Assembly: GCF_016756495.1 (NCBI RefSeq)
Contig: NZ_AP023243.1
Coordinates: 434,001-498,000, forward strand
Reading direction: 5' to 3'
Origin: Mesorhizobium sp. 113-3-3
GTDB lineage: Bacteria; Pseudomonadota; Alphaproteobacteria; Rhizobiales; Rhizobiaceae
Length of the DNA: 64,000 nt
Under the pieces are notes generated by a model that saw nothing but the letters and a program-made list of their open reading frames with translations, made no database searches and was not told the DNA's origin. The translations under genes were made by a program, and so were the position numbers. Positions 44,702-55,054 of this stretch are shown here, in pieces. Numbering within the stretch: position 1 is the stretch's first letter; each line of letters opens with the position of its first letter.

Positions 44702-47106
44702 AATTCACCCTCTCCTGGCTCAAGGATCATCTCGAGACCGACGCCTCGCTCAACGAGATCGTCGATCGGCTGACGTCGATCGGCCTCGAAGTCGAGCATG
44801 TCGACGACAAGTCGGACCTGAAACCCTTCGTCATCGCCAAAGTGCTGACGGCGGTGCAGCACCCAGATGCCGACCGGTTGCGCGTGCTGACCGTCGACAC
44901 CGGCGACGGCAAGCCGCCCGTCCAGGTCGTCTGCGGCGCGCCGAATGCCCGCGCAGGCCTGATCGGCGCTTTCGCAGCGCCCGGCACCTACGTGCCCGGC
45001 ATCGACGTGACGCTGACAGTCGGCAAGATCCGTGGCGTCGAGAGCCATGGCATGATGTGTTCCGAGCGCGAGCTGGAACTGTCCGACGAGCACAACGGCA
45101 TCATCGACCTGCCGGCCGACGCGCCCGTCGGCACCAGCTTCGCCACCTATGCGCATCTCGACGATCCGGTCATCGAGATCAATCTGACGCCGAACCGGCC
45201 GGATGCGACCAGCGTCTACGGCATTGCCAGGGATCTGGCGGCAAGCGGGCTCGGCACGCTGAAAAGCGCCGCGGTCGAAAAGATCCCCGGCAAGGGCGAG
45301 ACACCGGTCAAGGTGGTGATCGAAGCGCCGGAGCTTTGCCCAGGCTTCGCCTTGCGGCTGGTGCGCGGCGTCAAGAACGGCCCGTCGCCGAAATGGCTGC
45401 AGCAGAGGCTGATCGCCATTGGTCTGAGGCCAATCAGCGCGCTGGTCGACATCACAAACTACGTCACCTTCGATCGCGGCCGGCCGTTGCATGTGTTCGA
45501 TGCGAAGAAGGTCGCCGGCAACCTCGTCGTGCGCCGCGCGCGCGACGGCGAGAAAGTGATGGCGCTCGATGGCCGCGAATACACGCTGACATCAGACATG
45601 TGCGCCATTGCTGATGACAATGGCGTCGAATCGATCGCCGGCGTGATGGGCGGCGAGCATTCCGGCTGCGACGAGAACACTTCAGACGTGCTGATCGAAT
45701 CGGCGCTTTGGGATCCGATCACCACCGCCCGCACCGGCCGCACGCTCGGCATCATCACCGATGCGCGTTATCGCTTCGAGCGCGGCGTCGACCCTGAATT
45801 CATGGTTCCCGGCGTCGAACTGGCAACGAAATTGGTGCTCGATCTCTGCGGCGGTGAGCCGGCCGAGACCGAAGTCGTCGGCTATGCCGGCCACAAGCCA
45901 AAGATCGTTGCCTTCCCGGTGTCGGAGGTGAAGCGGCTGACCGGCATCGAGGTGGCTAAGGCGGAAAGCCTCGACATCCTGTCTCGCCTCGGCTTCAAGC
46001 CGCAGGGCTCGGGCGATATCGTGGACGTCGCGGTGCCGTCCTGGCGTCCCGATGTCGACGGCAAGGCGGACCTGGTCGAAGAGGTGATGCGCATTCACGG
46101 CGTCGACAACATCGCGCCGCAGCCGCTCGGCGCGCATGACGCGGTCAATTCGAAGATCCTGACCACGCTGCAGGTCCGCACCCGCACGGCCAAGCGGGCG
46201 CTTGCCGTGCGCGGCATGATGGAGGCCGTCACCTGGTCGTTCATCCCGGCCAAGCACGCCGAACTGTTCGGCGGCGGCCAGACGGCGCTGAAGCTCGCCA
46301 ACCCGATCGCCGCCGACATGTCCGACATGCGGCCGTCGCTGCTGCCGGGGCTGATCGCCGCCGCGCAGCGCAACGCCGACAGGGGCATTGGCGACGTGGC
46401 GCTGTTCGAGGTGTCCGGCACCTATGAGGGCGACGGCGCCGACCAGCAGCGGCGCGTGGCCGCCGGCGTGCGCCGCGGCACGGCCAAGCTCGACGGCTCC
46501 GGCCGTAGCTGGGCCGGCAATTCCGGTCCTGTGGGCGTGTTCGACGCCAAGGCCGATGCGATCGCGGCGCTGGAAGCCTGCGGCGCGCCGGTCGACCGGC
46601 TGCAGATCGAGGCGGGCGGTCCGGCCTGGTACCACCCCGGCCGTTCCGGCACGATCAAGCTCGGGCCGAAGACCGTGCTCGGCACGTTCGGCGAATTCCA
46701 TCCCAAGACGATGGAAGGCCTCGATGTTTCCGGCCCGCTGTGCGGCTTCGAAGTGTTCGTCGATGCCGTGCCCGAGCCGAAGGCCAAGCCTACTAAGACC
46801 AAGCCGAAGCTGGAGCTCTCCGCCTTCCAGGCGGTGAAGCGCGACTTCGCCTTCGTCGTCGACAAAGCGGTCGAGGCCGGCACGCTGGTGCGCGCAGCAT
46901 TGGCCGCCGACAAGAAGCTGATCACAGCCGTCTCGGTCTTCGACATCTTCGAGGGCGCAGCGCTCGGCGCCGACAAAAAGTCGATCGCCATCGAAGTGTC
47001 GATCCAGCCGGTCGAGAAGACGCTGACCGACGAGGATTTCGAGGCGCTGGCCAAGCGTGTCGTCGAGAATGTCGGCAAGCAGACGGGCGGCGTGCTGCGC
47101 GGCTGA
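44698..47106 (+). CDS. pheT: Phenylalanyl-tRNA synthetase beta subunit
   Basis: 802 residues, full length. Domains in order: N-terminal EMAP/tRNA-binding ([19 protein letters not shown]), B3/B4 editing ([32 protein letters not shown]), B5, the catalytic-like core and C-terminal FDX-ACB anticodon domain ([19 protein letters not shown]). Forms the alpha2-beta2 enzyme with PheS. Overlaps the GFA gene by four bases; a palindromic repeat begins at its stop codon. Confidence 0.97.
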   Translation: MKFTLSWLKDHLETDASLNEIVDRLTSIGLEVEHVDDKSDLKPFVIAKVLTAVQHPDADRLRVLTVDTGDGKPPVQVVCGAPNARAGLIGAFAAPGTYVPGIDVTLTVGKIRGVESHGMMCSERELELSDEHNGIIDLPADAPVGTSFATYAHLDDPVIEINLTPNRPDATSVYGIARDLAASGLGTLKSAAVEKIPGKGETPVKVVIEAPELCPGFALRLVRGVKNGPSPKWLQQRLIAIGLRPISALVDITNYVTFDRGRPLHVFDAKKVAGNLVVRRARDGEKVMALDGREYTLTSDMCAIADDNGVESIAGVMGGEHSGCDENTSDVLIESALWDPITTARTGRTLGIITDARYRFERGVDPEFMVPGVELATKLVLDLCGGEPAETEVVGYAGHKPKIVAFPVSEVKRLTGIEVAKAESLDILSRLGFKPQGSGDIVDVAVPSWRPDVDGKADLVEEVMRIHGVDNIAPQPLGAHDAVNSKILTTLQVRTRTAKRALAVRGMMEAVTWSFIPAKHAELFGGGQTALKLANPIAADMSDMRPSLLPGLIAAAQRNADRGIGDVALFEVSGTYEGDGADQQRRVAAGVRRGTAKLDGSGRSWAGNSGPVGVFDAKADAIAALEACGAPVDRLQIEAGGPAWYHPGRSGTIKLGPKTVLGTFGEFHPKTMEGLDVSGPLCGFEVFVDAVPEPKAKPTKTKPKLELSAFQAVKRDFAFVVDKAVEAGTLVRAALAADKKLITAVSVFDIFEGAALGADKKSIAIEVSIQPVEKTLTDEDFEALAKRVVENVGKQTGGVLRG

Positions 47107-47154
47107 AGCAATTCCAGGAAAAGTGCTTAGCGGTTTTCCCACAGGAATTGCGCA
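47105..47154. repeat. Palindromic intergenic repeat, family A, copy 3 (inverted)
   Basis: GAAGCAATTCCAGGAAAAGT to ACAGGAATTGCGCAG; the reverse complement aligns with 31051-31100 and 52447-52498. It begins at the pheT stop codon. Confidence 0.85.
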
Positions 47155-47201
47155 GAAACCAACGACTTGCGGGCGGATGGCGAATCGTCCTCCAAAGGGC
47201 G

Positions 47202-47804
47202 ATGGACCATCTGCGCTATTCCGGGCTGCCATGCGAAGCACAGCGCGCGGCATTCCTCGACATCGTGTCGGGCGACCCGCTGGTCGGCGACGCGCTGGCG
47301 CGAGCCCGCACGCTGGCGCTGCCGGACTGGCTGGTCGTCTCCGGCGCGCTTTACAACAGCGTCTGGAACCATTTGACCGGCAAGCGGCCGGGTTACGGCA
47401 TCAAGGACGTTGATCTCTTCTATTTCGATGACAGTGACCTGTCCTATGAGGCCGAGGACGCCGTCATCCGCAGGGCAGCGCGGCATTTCGAGGGGCTGAC
47501 CCTGCCGGTCGAGGTGCGCAACCAGGCGCGTGTGCATCTGTGGTATCCGCAGAAATTCGGGCAGCCCTGCCCGCGCTATGCGAGTTCCAGCGAACCCATC
47601 GGCTATTTTGCCTCGAAGACGCATGCGGTCGGGGTTCGCTACGATGGCAACGGCGCGCTCGAATTGGTGGCGCCGTTCGGGCTCGATGATATCTTTTCGT
47701 TCCGCATCACGCCGAACCGGGTGACGGACAACCAGCGGACGCATGAGGCGAAGGGCAAGCGGGCAAAGGCGTGCTGGCCGGAGATTGAGGTGGTGCCGTG
47801 GTAG
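47202..47804 (+). CDS. Nucleotidyltransferase-fold protein (DUF925 type)
   Basis: 200 residues from ATG 47202; a frame from 47148 would start in the palindromic repeat. Contains VVSGALYNSVWNHLTG, GIKDVDLFYFD (the two-Asp metal motif of nucleotidyltransferases) and VEVRNQARVHLWYPQKFG. This is the DUF925 group, predicted nucleotidyltransferases without known substrate. AAAGGG lies close before the ATG. Single gene. Confidence 0.8.
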   Translation: MDHLRYSGLPCEAQRAAFLDIVSGDPLVGDALARARTLALPDWLVVSGALYNSVWNHLTGKRPGYGIKDVDLFYFDDSDLSYEAEDAVIRRAARHFEGLTLPVEVRNQARVHLWYPQKFGQPCPRYASSSEPIGYFASKTHAVGVRYDGNGALELVAPFGLDDIFSFRITPNRVTDNQRTHEAKGKRAKACWPEIEVVPW

Positions 47805-47825
47805 CGCAGACATAGAAATGTCGGC

Positions 47826-47993
47826 GCGAGGCGCCCCCCTCTGTCCTGCCGGACATCTCCCCCTCAAGGGGGGAGATTGGCGGCTTGGCCGTGCCTCCCT
47901 TCCTTCAAGCGCTGGTGATTGGCGAAAGCCGCGATGACACTCAATCTCCCCCCTTGTGGGGGAGATGTCCGGCAGGACAGAGGGGCGCCTCGC
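47826..47993. repeat. Long inverted repeat, about 52-base arms
   Basis: The left arm (47826-47879) and right arm (47942-47993) are almost perfect reverse complements: GCGAGGCGCCCCCCTCTGTC pairs with GACAGAGGGGCGCCTCGC and continues through CCTGCCGGACATCTCCCCC. The 62-base centre has no gene. It lies between two convergent genes. Such elements recur in Mesorhizobium intergenic DNA; no transposase is present. Confidence 0.9.
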
Positions 47994-48035
47994 GTTGGCG
48001 TCTCAACAATATGGGGCGCCGAAGCGCCCCATTGC

Positions 48036-49031
<996 letters not shown>

Positions 49032-49127
49032 CACGCGTCTCCTTGTTGCGATGCAGCAGAGATAGCGCCTTGCAATCTGTTCGATAATCGGCTCTTCTTC
49101 GTACGGGCCGTTCCAAGAAACAGATCA

Positions 49128-50018
49128 ATGAACCGAGCACATCTTTCCCAGCTTGCCGTGCTGGCAACCGTTGCCCAATGCGGCAGTTTCCGCGGAGCTG
49201 CCAGGGAATTGGCAATCGCGCCATCGGCGGTCAGTCATGCAGTGTCCAGTCTGGAGGCGCGGCTCGGCGTACGGCTCTTGGCGCGCAGCACCCGCAGCGT
49301 CGCGCCGACGGAAGAAGGCGCGCAACTCTTGGAGCGGCTGCGGCCCGCCCTTTCCGAGATCGACCTGGCGCTGGAGGCGGCGGTCGAGTCGCGTGAGCGA
49401 CCGGCCGGGAATCTCAGGCTCAGCGTGCCGCGCACGGCGGCGCATCTGGTGCTGACGCCGCGTCTCGGTGCCTTTGCCAGGGCCTATCCCGACATCGTGC
49501 TGGAGATCGTCATCGAGGACCGCTTCACCGATGTCGTCGAGGGCGGTTTCGATGCCGGCGTGCGGCTCGGCGAGAGCCTGCAGCGCGACATGATCGCGGT
49601 GCGCATCGGGCCGGACCTTCGCGGCGCGGTTGTCGGCGCGCCATCCTATTTCGAGGCCATGCCGAGGCCGCATCACCCGCGCGACCTTGCCGATCATCGC
49701 TGCATCCGCTTCCGCTTCTCCAGCGGCATCCTCTACCGCTGGGAATTCGAAAAGGATGGTGAGGAGATAGAGATATCAGCGCAAGGGCCGCTGATCCTCG
49801 ACGAGGACCATCTGATCGCGCAAGCGGTGGTCGATGGCGCCGGACTTGCCTTCGTCTTCGAGCCCTATGTGCGGGCCCCGCTCGCCGACGGCAGACTGAT
49901 CCGCGTGCTGGAGGATTGGTGCCCGGTTTTCGAAGGATTCTTCGTCTATTATCCCAGCCGCAGGCAAATGCGGCCGGCGCTGCGGGCGTTTGTGGATTTC
50001 TTCAAGGTGAGTGGGTAG
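49128..50018 (+). CDS. LysR family transcriptional regulator
   Basis: 296 residues from ATG 49128. N-terminal winged helix (FRGAARELAIAPSAVSHAVS, residues 20-39; LGVRLLARSTRSVAPTEEG), then a PBP2 effector-binding domain. It is divergent from the aldo/keto reductase gene 96 bases away, the usual layout for a LysR regulator and its target. The inducer is unknown. Confidence 0.92.
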   Translation: MNRAHLSQLAVLATVAQCGSFRGAARELAIAPSAVSHAVSSLEARLGVRLLARSTRSVAPTEEGAQLLERLRPALSEIDLALEAAVESRERPAGNLRLSVPRTAAHLVLTPRLGAFARAYPDIVLEIVIEDRFTDVVEGGFDAGVRLGESLQRDMIAVRIGPDLRGAVVGAPSYFEAMPRPHHPRDLADHRCIRFRFSSGILYRWEFEKDGEEIEISAQGPLILDEDHLIAQAVVDGAGLAFVFEPYVRAPLADGRLIRVLEDWCPVFEGFFVYYPSRRQMRPALRAFVDFFKVSG

Positions 50019-50024
50019 AGAGCG

Positions 50025-50117
50025 CCCCTCACCCTTGTGGGGCGGGGGTCAGCGCCCTACGAAGACCCCCACCCCGATCCGCTGCGCGGATCGACCCTCC
50101 CCACAAGGGGGAGGGGG
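50025..50117. repeat. Complex palindromic repeat after lysR gene
   Basis: Outer arms CCCCTCACCCTTGTGGGG and CCCCACAAGGGGGAGGGG pair over about 25 bases; inner GATCCGC-TGC-GCGGATC is a perfect 7-3-7 palindrome and GGGGGTC pairs with GACCCCC. The architecture resembles the element at 56001-56113. Confidence 0.85.
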
Positions 50118-50150
50118 GAAGAAAGCGCGGGTCGGCAACGTTTGTCTCGC

Positions 50151-50723
50151 ATGCAGAGCTCAATCACCAACACGCCAACCCGCTACGGCTGGGCAACCAT
50201 CCTCCTGCATTGGCTGATCGGCATCATCTTCATCGGCCAGTTCGCCCTTGGCTTCATCATGGTTCGGCTGACCAGTCAGCGCTCCGCCTTCGAGCTGATC
50301 CAGTTGCATAAATCGCTAGGTTTTCTGCTGCTTGGCCTCATCATCCTGCGCATCGCCTGGCGGCTTGGCAACGCGACCCCGCCTTTGCCCACTTCGGTCG
50401 GCACGCTGGAGCGGCGAACGGCGCCGCTCGCGCATCTGGCGCTTTATGCCTTCCAGGTCGCCCTGCCCTTGTCCGGCTGGGCACTGGTTTCGGTGTCGAC
50501 GCTGGAAATCCCGACCATGCCGTTCAACCTGTTCGTGATGCCCAATTTGCCGCTCACCGAATCCGATGCCGCCGAAAGCTTCTGGGCGGCCGCGCACTGG
50601 TATCTCGCCTATGCCGGCATCGCGCTCGTCGCACTGCATGTTGCCGCCGCGCTCCGCCACCATCTCCTGCTGCGCGACAGCGTGCTCACGCGCATGATCA
50701 CACCTTCGTCAGGTAGGGAATAG
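50151..50723 (+). CDS. Cytochrome b561
   Basis: 190 residues, four membrane segments (ILLHWLIGIIFIGQFALGF; SLGFLLLGLIILRIAW; LALYAFQVALPLSGWALV; YLAYAGIALVALHVAAAL) with haem-ligand histidines in LLHW, QLHKSLG, AHWYLAY and ALHVAAALRHH. A di-haem membrane electron carrier. The YceI gene follows after 70 bases, a pairing common in proteobacteria. The ribosome-binding site is weak. Confidence 0.9.
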   Translation: MQSSITNTPTRYGWATILLHWLIGIIFIGQFALGFIMVRLTSQRSAFELIQLHKSLGFLLLGLIILRIAWRLGNATPPLPTSVGTLERRTAPLAHLALYAFQVALPLSGWALVSVSTLEIPTMPFNLFVMPNLPLTESDAAESFWAAAHWYLAYAGIALVALHVAAALRHHLLLRDSVLTRMITPSSGRE

Positions 50724-50793
50724 AGCGGGCAGCCGGCGCGTTTGTGGGGGTGAGGACGCGAACCAGCGTTGCCTCGAGGAAAGGAACAATCCC

Positions 50794-51369
50794 ATGCATG
50801 CGCGCATCCTTGGATTCGCGGCTTTTGCCGCATGCCTTGCCGTGCCCGCAGCCGCGGCGGTGGCGTTGAGCGACGCCGCCGGCAGCTACACGATCAGCCC
50901 GGCGGCCTCCAGCATCCGTTTCACCATAGGCAAGGCCGGCGGCGGCGGCTTTGACGGCGCCTTCGCCCGCTTCAAGGGCACGATCCGCATCGACAATGGC
51001 GATGTCGGCCGCTCGAAGGTCGACCTCACCATCTATCCGGAGAGCGTCGGCACCGGCCAGAGCCGCATCGATGCGTTCCTGCGCTCCGACGCGGTTTTCG
51101 ATGCGGCCAACAGCCCGGAGATCCAGTTCCGCTCGACCAGCGTGACCCGCACCGGCGACACATCGGCCCTCGTCACCGGCAGGTTGACGGCGCGCGGCAA
51201 GACGTTTGCGGAAAAATTCACCGCCGAACTCGATGGGTTGAAGGGCGGAACGATCAAGTTCCATGTCACCGGCAAGGTGCTGCGCTCACGCTACGGCATG
51301 GATGTCGGCACACCCCTCTACTCCAACGTCGTCGACTTCGACATGTCGCTGACGGGGAAGCGGGGCTGA
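50794..51369 (+). CDS. YceI family periplasmic protein
   Basis: 191 residues with a signal peptide (residues 1 to about 22: ILGFAAFAACLAVPAAAA). The lipocalin-like YceI domain shows AGSYTISPAASSIRFTIGK and FRSTSVTRTGD. The family binds polyisoprenoids and is linked to acid or osmotic stress. Encoded with cytochrome b561. GAGGAAAGGA precedes the ATG. Confidence 0.92.
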   Translation: MHARILGFAAFAACLAVPAAAAVALSDAAGSYTISPAASSIRFTIGKAGGGGFDGAFARFKGTIRIDNGDVGRSKVDLTIYPESVGTGQSRIDAFLRSDAVFDAANSPEIQFRSTSVTRTGDTSALVTGRLTARGKTFAEKFTAELDGLKGGTIKFHVTGKVLRSRYGMDVGTPLYSNVVDFDMSLTGKRG

Positions 51370-51449
51370 TCTGGGACGGCCTTCGGTCATTGGCTTTTCC
51401 GTCGATTTCGGGCAAACCTCGTCTGAAATAACCGACATGGAGAAGCGTG

Positions 51450-52436
51450 ATGTTCCGATGGGGTGTGTTGTCGACGGCCAAGATCGGCCGCGAGCAGTTG
51501 TTGCCGGCAATCGTCGAGGCGGAGAACGGCGTGCTGTCGGCGATCGCCAGCCGCGACCTGTCGAAGGCCAAGGCCCTGGCCGAGCGCTTCGGCGCGCGCC
51601 ATGCGTTCGGCTCCTATGAGGAATTGCTGGCCTCCAAGGACATCGACGGCGTCTACATTCCGCTGCCGACTTCGCAGCATGTCGAATGGGCTGCGAAGGC
51701 GATCGAGGCGGGAAAACATGTGCTGGTCGAGAAGCCTCTGGCGCTCGACGCCAAGGACATTCTCCCCCTGATCAAGCTGCGCGACGCCAAGAAGGTGCTG
51801 GTCTGCGAAGCCTTCATGGTCATCTACCACCCGCAATGGATCAAGGTGCGCGATCTCATCGCCAGCGGCGCCATCGGCCGGCTGCGCCATGTGCAGGGCG
51901 CGTTCTCCTACTACAATGTCGACCCCAACAATATGCGCAACCAGCTCGATCTCGGCGGTGGCGCATTGCCTGACATCGGCGTCTATCCGACCGTGTCGAC
52001 GCGGTTTTCGACCGGCAAGGAGCCCAGCCGCGTCCAGGCGACGATCGAGCGTGACAAAAAATTCGGCACCGACATCTACTCCTCGATCCGCGCCGATTTC
52101 GGCGATTTCGAACTGTCCTTCTATTTGTCGACGCAGATGGCGGCGCGCCAGGTGATGGTGTTCCACGGCGAGAAGGGTTTCATCGAGGTCTTTTCGCCGT
52201 TCAATGCCGGGCTCTACGACCATCACCGCGTCGAACTGCACAACCAGAACCACACCGAGGCGCAGGTGTTCCGCTTCCCCGGCACGCAACAGTACCGGCT
52301 GGAGGTCGAAACCTTCGCGCGCGCCGCGCAGGGGGGCAAGGAGCGTGTCTTCACGCTGGAGGAATCCGTGCTCAACCAGAAGGTCATCGACGCCGTCTTC
52401 CGCGCCGGCGGCAAGGACGGCTGGGAGGCCGTCTAA
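51450..52436 (+). CDS. Gfo/Idh/MocA family oxidoreductase
   Basis: 328 residues: N-terminal Rossmann domain, the [10 protein letters not shown] motif with the catalytic Lys ([10 protein letters not shown]), and the [12 protein letters not shown] region of the C-terminal domain. These enzymes oxidise or reduce sugars, inositols or dihydrodiols with NAD(P). The substrate is not evident; no transporter adjoins. A family A repeat follows directly after the stop. Confidence 0.9.
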   Translation: MFRWGVLSTAKIGREQLLPAIVEAENGVLSAIASRDLSKAKALAERFGARHAFGSYEELLASKDIDGVYIPLPTSQHVEWAAKAIEAGKHVLVEKPLALDAKDILPLIKLRDAKKVLVCEAFMVIYHPQWIKVRDLIASGAIGRLRHVQGAFSYYNVDPNNMRNQLDLGGGALPDIGVYPTVSTRFSTGKEPSRVQATIERDKKFGTDIYSSIRADFGDFELSFYLSTQMAARQVMVFHGEKGFIEVFSPFNAGLYDHHRVELHNQNHTEAQVFRFPGTQQYRLEVETFARAAQGGKERVFTLEESVLNQKVIDAVFRAGGKDGWEAV

Positions 52437-52446
52437 CTCTTATTTT

Positions 52447-52498
52447 GACGCAATTCCGGACGGAAAACCGCTTCACACTTTTCCTGGAATTGCGTTAG
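52447..52498. repeat. Palindromic intergenic repeat, family A, copy 2
   Basis: GACGCAATTCCGGACGGAAA to CACTTTTCCTGGAATTGCGT, almost the same as 31051-31100. It begins 11 bases after the oxidoreductase stop codon and ends just before the ribosome-binding site of the next gene. Confidence 0.85.
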
Positions 52499-52520
52499 CC
52501 GGCTAATTCTGGGAGGAAAT

Positions 52521-54179
52521 ATGGCTGACGACGCGGACGTGATCATTGTCGGCGCCGGCCTTGCCGGGCTGGTTGCCGCCGTCGAACTGGCTGAGGGCGG
52601 CAAGAAGATCATCATCGTCGAGCAGGAGCCGGAACAGTCGCTGGGCGGCCAGGCGTTCTGGTCGTTCGGCGGGCTTTTCCTCGTCGATTCGCTCGAGCAG
52701 CGGCGCATGCGCATCCGTGATTCGCACGATCTGGCGCTTGAGGACTGGATGGGCACCGCCGCCTTCGACCGGCCGGAGGATTTCTGGCCGCGCAAATGGG
52801 CGGAGGCCTATGTCGGTTTCGCCGCTGGCGAGAAGCGGTCCTGGCTGCTGCAGCGCGGCTTGAAATTCTTTCCCGTCGTAGGCTGGGCCGAGCGCGGTGG
52901 CGGCAATGCCATCGGCCACGGCAATTCGGTGCCGCGCTTCCACATCACCTGGGGCACCGGCCCCGGCGTGCTCGAACCATTCGTGCAGCGCGTGCGCGAG
53001 GCGCAAAAGCGTGGATTGGTCAGCTTCAAGTTCCGCCATCGGGTCAACCACCTGACACGGACGGGCGCTGTCGTGACCGGTGTGCGCGGCGATATCCTTC
53101 GGCCCAGCACCGTCGAGCGCGGCCACAAGAGTTCGCGCGAAATATCGGGCGATTTCGAGCTGCATGCGCAAGCGGTGATCGTCGCCTCGGGCGGCATCGG
53201 CGCCAACCATCAGTTGGTGCGGGAAAACTGGCCGAAGCGGCTGGGCGCCGCGCCCAAACGCATGATCACCGGCGTGCCGGACCATGTCGACGGCCGCATG
53301 CTCGCCATCACGGAACAGGCCGGTGGTTCGATCATCAACCGCGACCGCATGTGGCACTATGTCGAAGGCATCAGGAACTGGGCGCCGATCTGGACCGAGC
53401 ATGCGATCCGCATCCTGCCCGGCCCGTCCTCACTCTGGCTCGACGCCAGGGGTAAGCGACTGCCGGTGCCGCTCTATCCCGGTTTCGATACGCTGGGCAC
53501 GCTCAGCCACATCATGAGCACCGGCTTCGACTATTCCTGGTTCATCCTGACCAGGAAAATCATCCAGAAGGAGGTCGCGCTGTCGGGCTCGGAGCAGAAC
53601 GCGGACCTGACAGGAAAAAGCTGGCGCCAGGTGCTCGGTCGCGCGACATCGGGCATCCCGGGTCCGGTGAAAGCCTTCATGGAGAAGGGCGAGGATTTCA
53701 TCGTCGAGGCCGATCTCTCGAAACTGGTTGCCCGCATGAATGCGTTGGCGGGTGGCGAGCCGCTGCTCGATGTCGCCGAGGTCGAGCGCGAAATCCGCGC
53801 CCGCGACAGGCAGCTCGACAATCCGTTCTCCAAGGACATGCAGATCACCGCGCTGCGTGGCGCGCGGGCCTATCTCGGCGACAAGCTCATCCGCACGGCT
53901 AGGCCGCACAAGATGCTCGACCCCGCAAACGGCCCGCTGATCGCGGTGCGCCTCAACATCCTGACGCGCAAGACGCTGGGCGGCCTGCAGACCGATCTCG
54001 ACAGCCGCGTGCTGGGCGCGGACGGCCAGCCGGTACCGGGGCTCTATGCCGTGGGCGAAGCCGCCGGCTTCGGCGGCGGCGGCGTGCATGGCTACGCGGC
54101 GCTGGAAGGCACGTTCCTTGGTGGCTGCATCTTCTCCGGCCGCGGCGCCGGCCGGGCGGCGGCGGCCTCGGTGGCGTGA
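52521..54179 (+). CDS. FAD-binding dehydrogenase (3-ketosteroid dehydrogenase/fumarate reductase fold)
   Basis: 552 residues. N-terminal FAD motif VIIVGAGLAGLVAAVELAEGG (residues 8-28, here in two blocks around the glycines), the SGGIGAN segment, and C-terminal GLYAVGEAAGFGGGGVHGYAALEG. This is the flavoprotein subfamily annotated as FAD-binding dehydrogenase, near KsdD and fumarate reductase flavoproteins. GGGAGGAAAT precedes the ATG. Substrate unknown. Confidence 0.9.
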   Translation: MADDADVIIVGAGLAGLVAAVELAEGGKKIIIVEQEPEQSLGGQAFWSFGGLFLVDSLEQRRMRIRDSHDLALEDWMGTAAFDRPEDFWPRKWAEAYVGFAAGEKRSWLLQRGLKFFPVVGWAERGGGNAIGHGNSVPRFHITWGTGPGVLEPFVQRVREAQKRGLVSFKFRHRVNHLTRTGAVVTGVRGDILRPSTVERGHKSSREISGDFELHAQAVIVASGGIGANHQLVRENWPKRLGAAPKRMITGVPDHVDGRMLAITEQAGGSIINRDRMWHYVEGIRNWAPIWTEHAIRILPGPSSLWLDARGKRLPVPLYPGFDTLGTLSHIMSTGFDYSWFILTRKIIQKEVALSGSEQNADLTGKSWRQVLGRATSGIPGPVKAFMEKGEDFIVEADLSKLVARMNALAGGEPLLDVAEVEREIRARDRQLDNPFSKDMQITALRGARAYLGDKLIRTARPHKMLDPANGPLIAVRLNILTRKTLGGLQTDLDSRVLGADGQPVPGLYAVGEAAGFGGGGVHGYAALEGTFLGGCIFSGRGAGRAAAASVA

Positions 54180-54285
54180 AACGAGGCTATTTCTGTCACC
54201 TAGACCAGATAGTCGCTGGCTGTATAGGAATTAGAGAGCAGGTTTTGGCCTGAGCTATAAAGGCCCGCATGTGCGCCACCCGCCA

Positions 54286-54747
54286 TCACGGATTCCGGCG
54301 CGGTCGGCGCGGCTCCATACAATCGGGCGACGGCGTCGCCGCCAGGCCGCCAGCGCAGTCCGGGCCGTCGGGCTGTATGTCCGGCGCTGGCGCACAATCG
54401 ATTGCTGGTCCACCGCAATCGGGGCGTTCTGGACGGTCCGGCCTGTCGGGTCGGTCTGGCCGATCCGGACGATCTGGTCTGCCCGGCCAGTCTGGTCTGT
54501 CAGGCCGGTCCGGCCGATCCGGCCAGTCGGGGCGATCCGGCCTATCCGGCCTGTCGGGGCGCCATGGCCTGTCAGGTCTATCGGGGCGCCAAGGCCTGTC
54601 AGGGCGCCACGGCCTGTCGGGCCTGTGGTCACGGTCGCGCCAGTGGTGATCACGCCAAGGGCGGTCGCGGTAATCGTCCGTGTCGACGCATGCACTCAGC
54701 GTCGCGGCACAAAGGAGGAGCGCCAACGCGGTTGCGAACCTGGTCAT
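54286..54747 (-). CDS. Lipoprotein with Arg-Pro-Asp tripeptide repeats
   Basis: 153 residues. Signal peptide with lipobox LSAC, lipidated Cys20 (FATALALLLCAATLSAC). Residues about 24-110 are low complexity, mainly DRP and WRPDRP triplets with Trp at intervals, followed by a Cys/Pro/Gly segment with repeated PDC motifs. The mature protein is highly charged with alternating Arg and Asp and is probably disordered in the periplasm. The ATG at 54747 has a GGAAA about 12 bases upstream. Function unknown. Confidence 0.72.
   Translation of the reverse strand: MTRFATALALLLCAATLSACVDTDDYRDRPWRDHHWRDRDHRPDRPWRPDRPWRPDRPDRPWRPDRPDRPDRPDWPDRPDRPDRPDWPGRPDRPDRPDRPDRPDRPERPDCGGPAIDCAPAPDIQPDGPDCAGGLAATPSPDCMEPRRPRRNP
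54426..54675 (-). repeat. Tandem 9-base repeat region encoding Arg-Pro-Asp triplets
   Basis: Many near-identical copies of a CGGCCGGAC/CGGCCTGAC unit on the minus strand, within the lipoprotein gene. The copies differ mainly at third positions, which shows selection on the protein repeat. Length variation between strains is likely. Confidence 0.8.
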
Positions 54748-54843
54748 GATTGCGGTCGTTTCCTTGCTGTTGGCCACCTACGCGATGGGTCTGCCTGCTC
54801 GGGATTGCGCCTGCATTACGCCTTGTGCGAACGGGGATTCTGC

Positions 54844-55023
54844 ATGACGCCCAGCGCCACCAATCTGGTGCGGGAAATCGTCAGCCGGCAGGGCGGCCAT
54901 GTCTCAGTGGCCGATGCGCCAGGCGGCGGCGCCTGTTTCAGCATCGCGCTGCGGACGACCGTGAACAGCAAGCCTGGCAATGTGATTCCGCTGCGGCGGG
55001 GTCAGGTGAAAGCCGCGTTGTAG
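54844..55023 (+). pseudogene. Remnant of sensor histidine kinase C-terminus
   Basis: A 59-codon frame whose residues 7-36 (NLVREIVSRQGGHVSVADAP and GGGACFSIAL) match the end of a histidine-kinase ATPase domain, the part after the G2 box. The N, G1, F and H boxes are absent upstream. The rest of the frame (TTVNSKPGNVIPLRRGQ) is unrelated. It is best read as a truncated kinase gene; a translated micro-protein cannot be excluded. Confidence 0.65.
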
Positions 55024-55054
55024 GCGCGGGGCCGATCTCTGAGTTGCGCCGCGC

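Noticed and set aside
47826-47993. Insertion sequence ends
   Set aside because: The interior is only 62 bases, and there is no transposase or target-site duplication that I can see.
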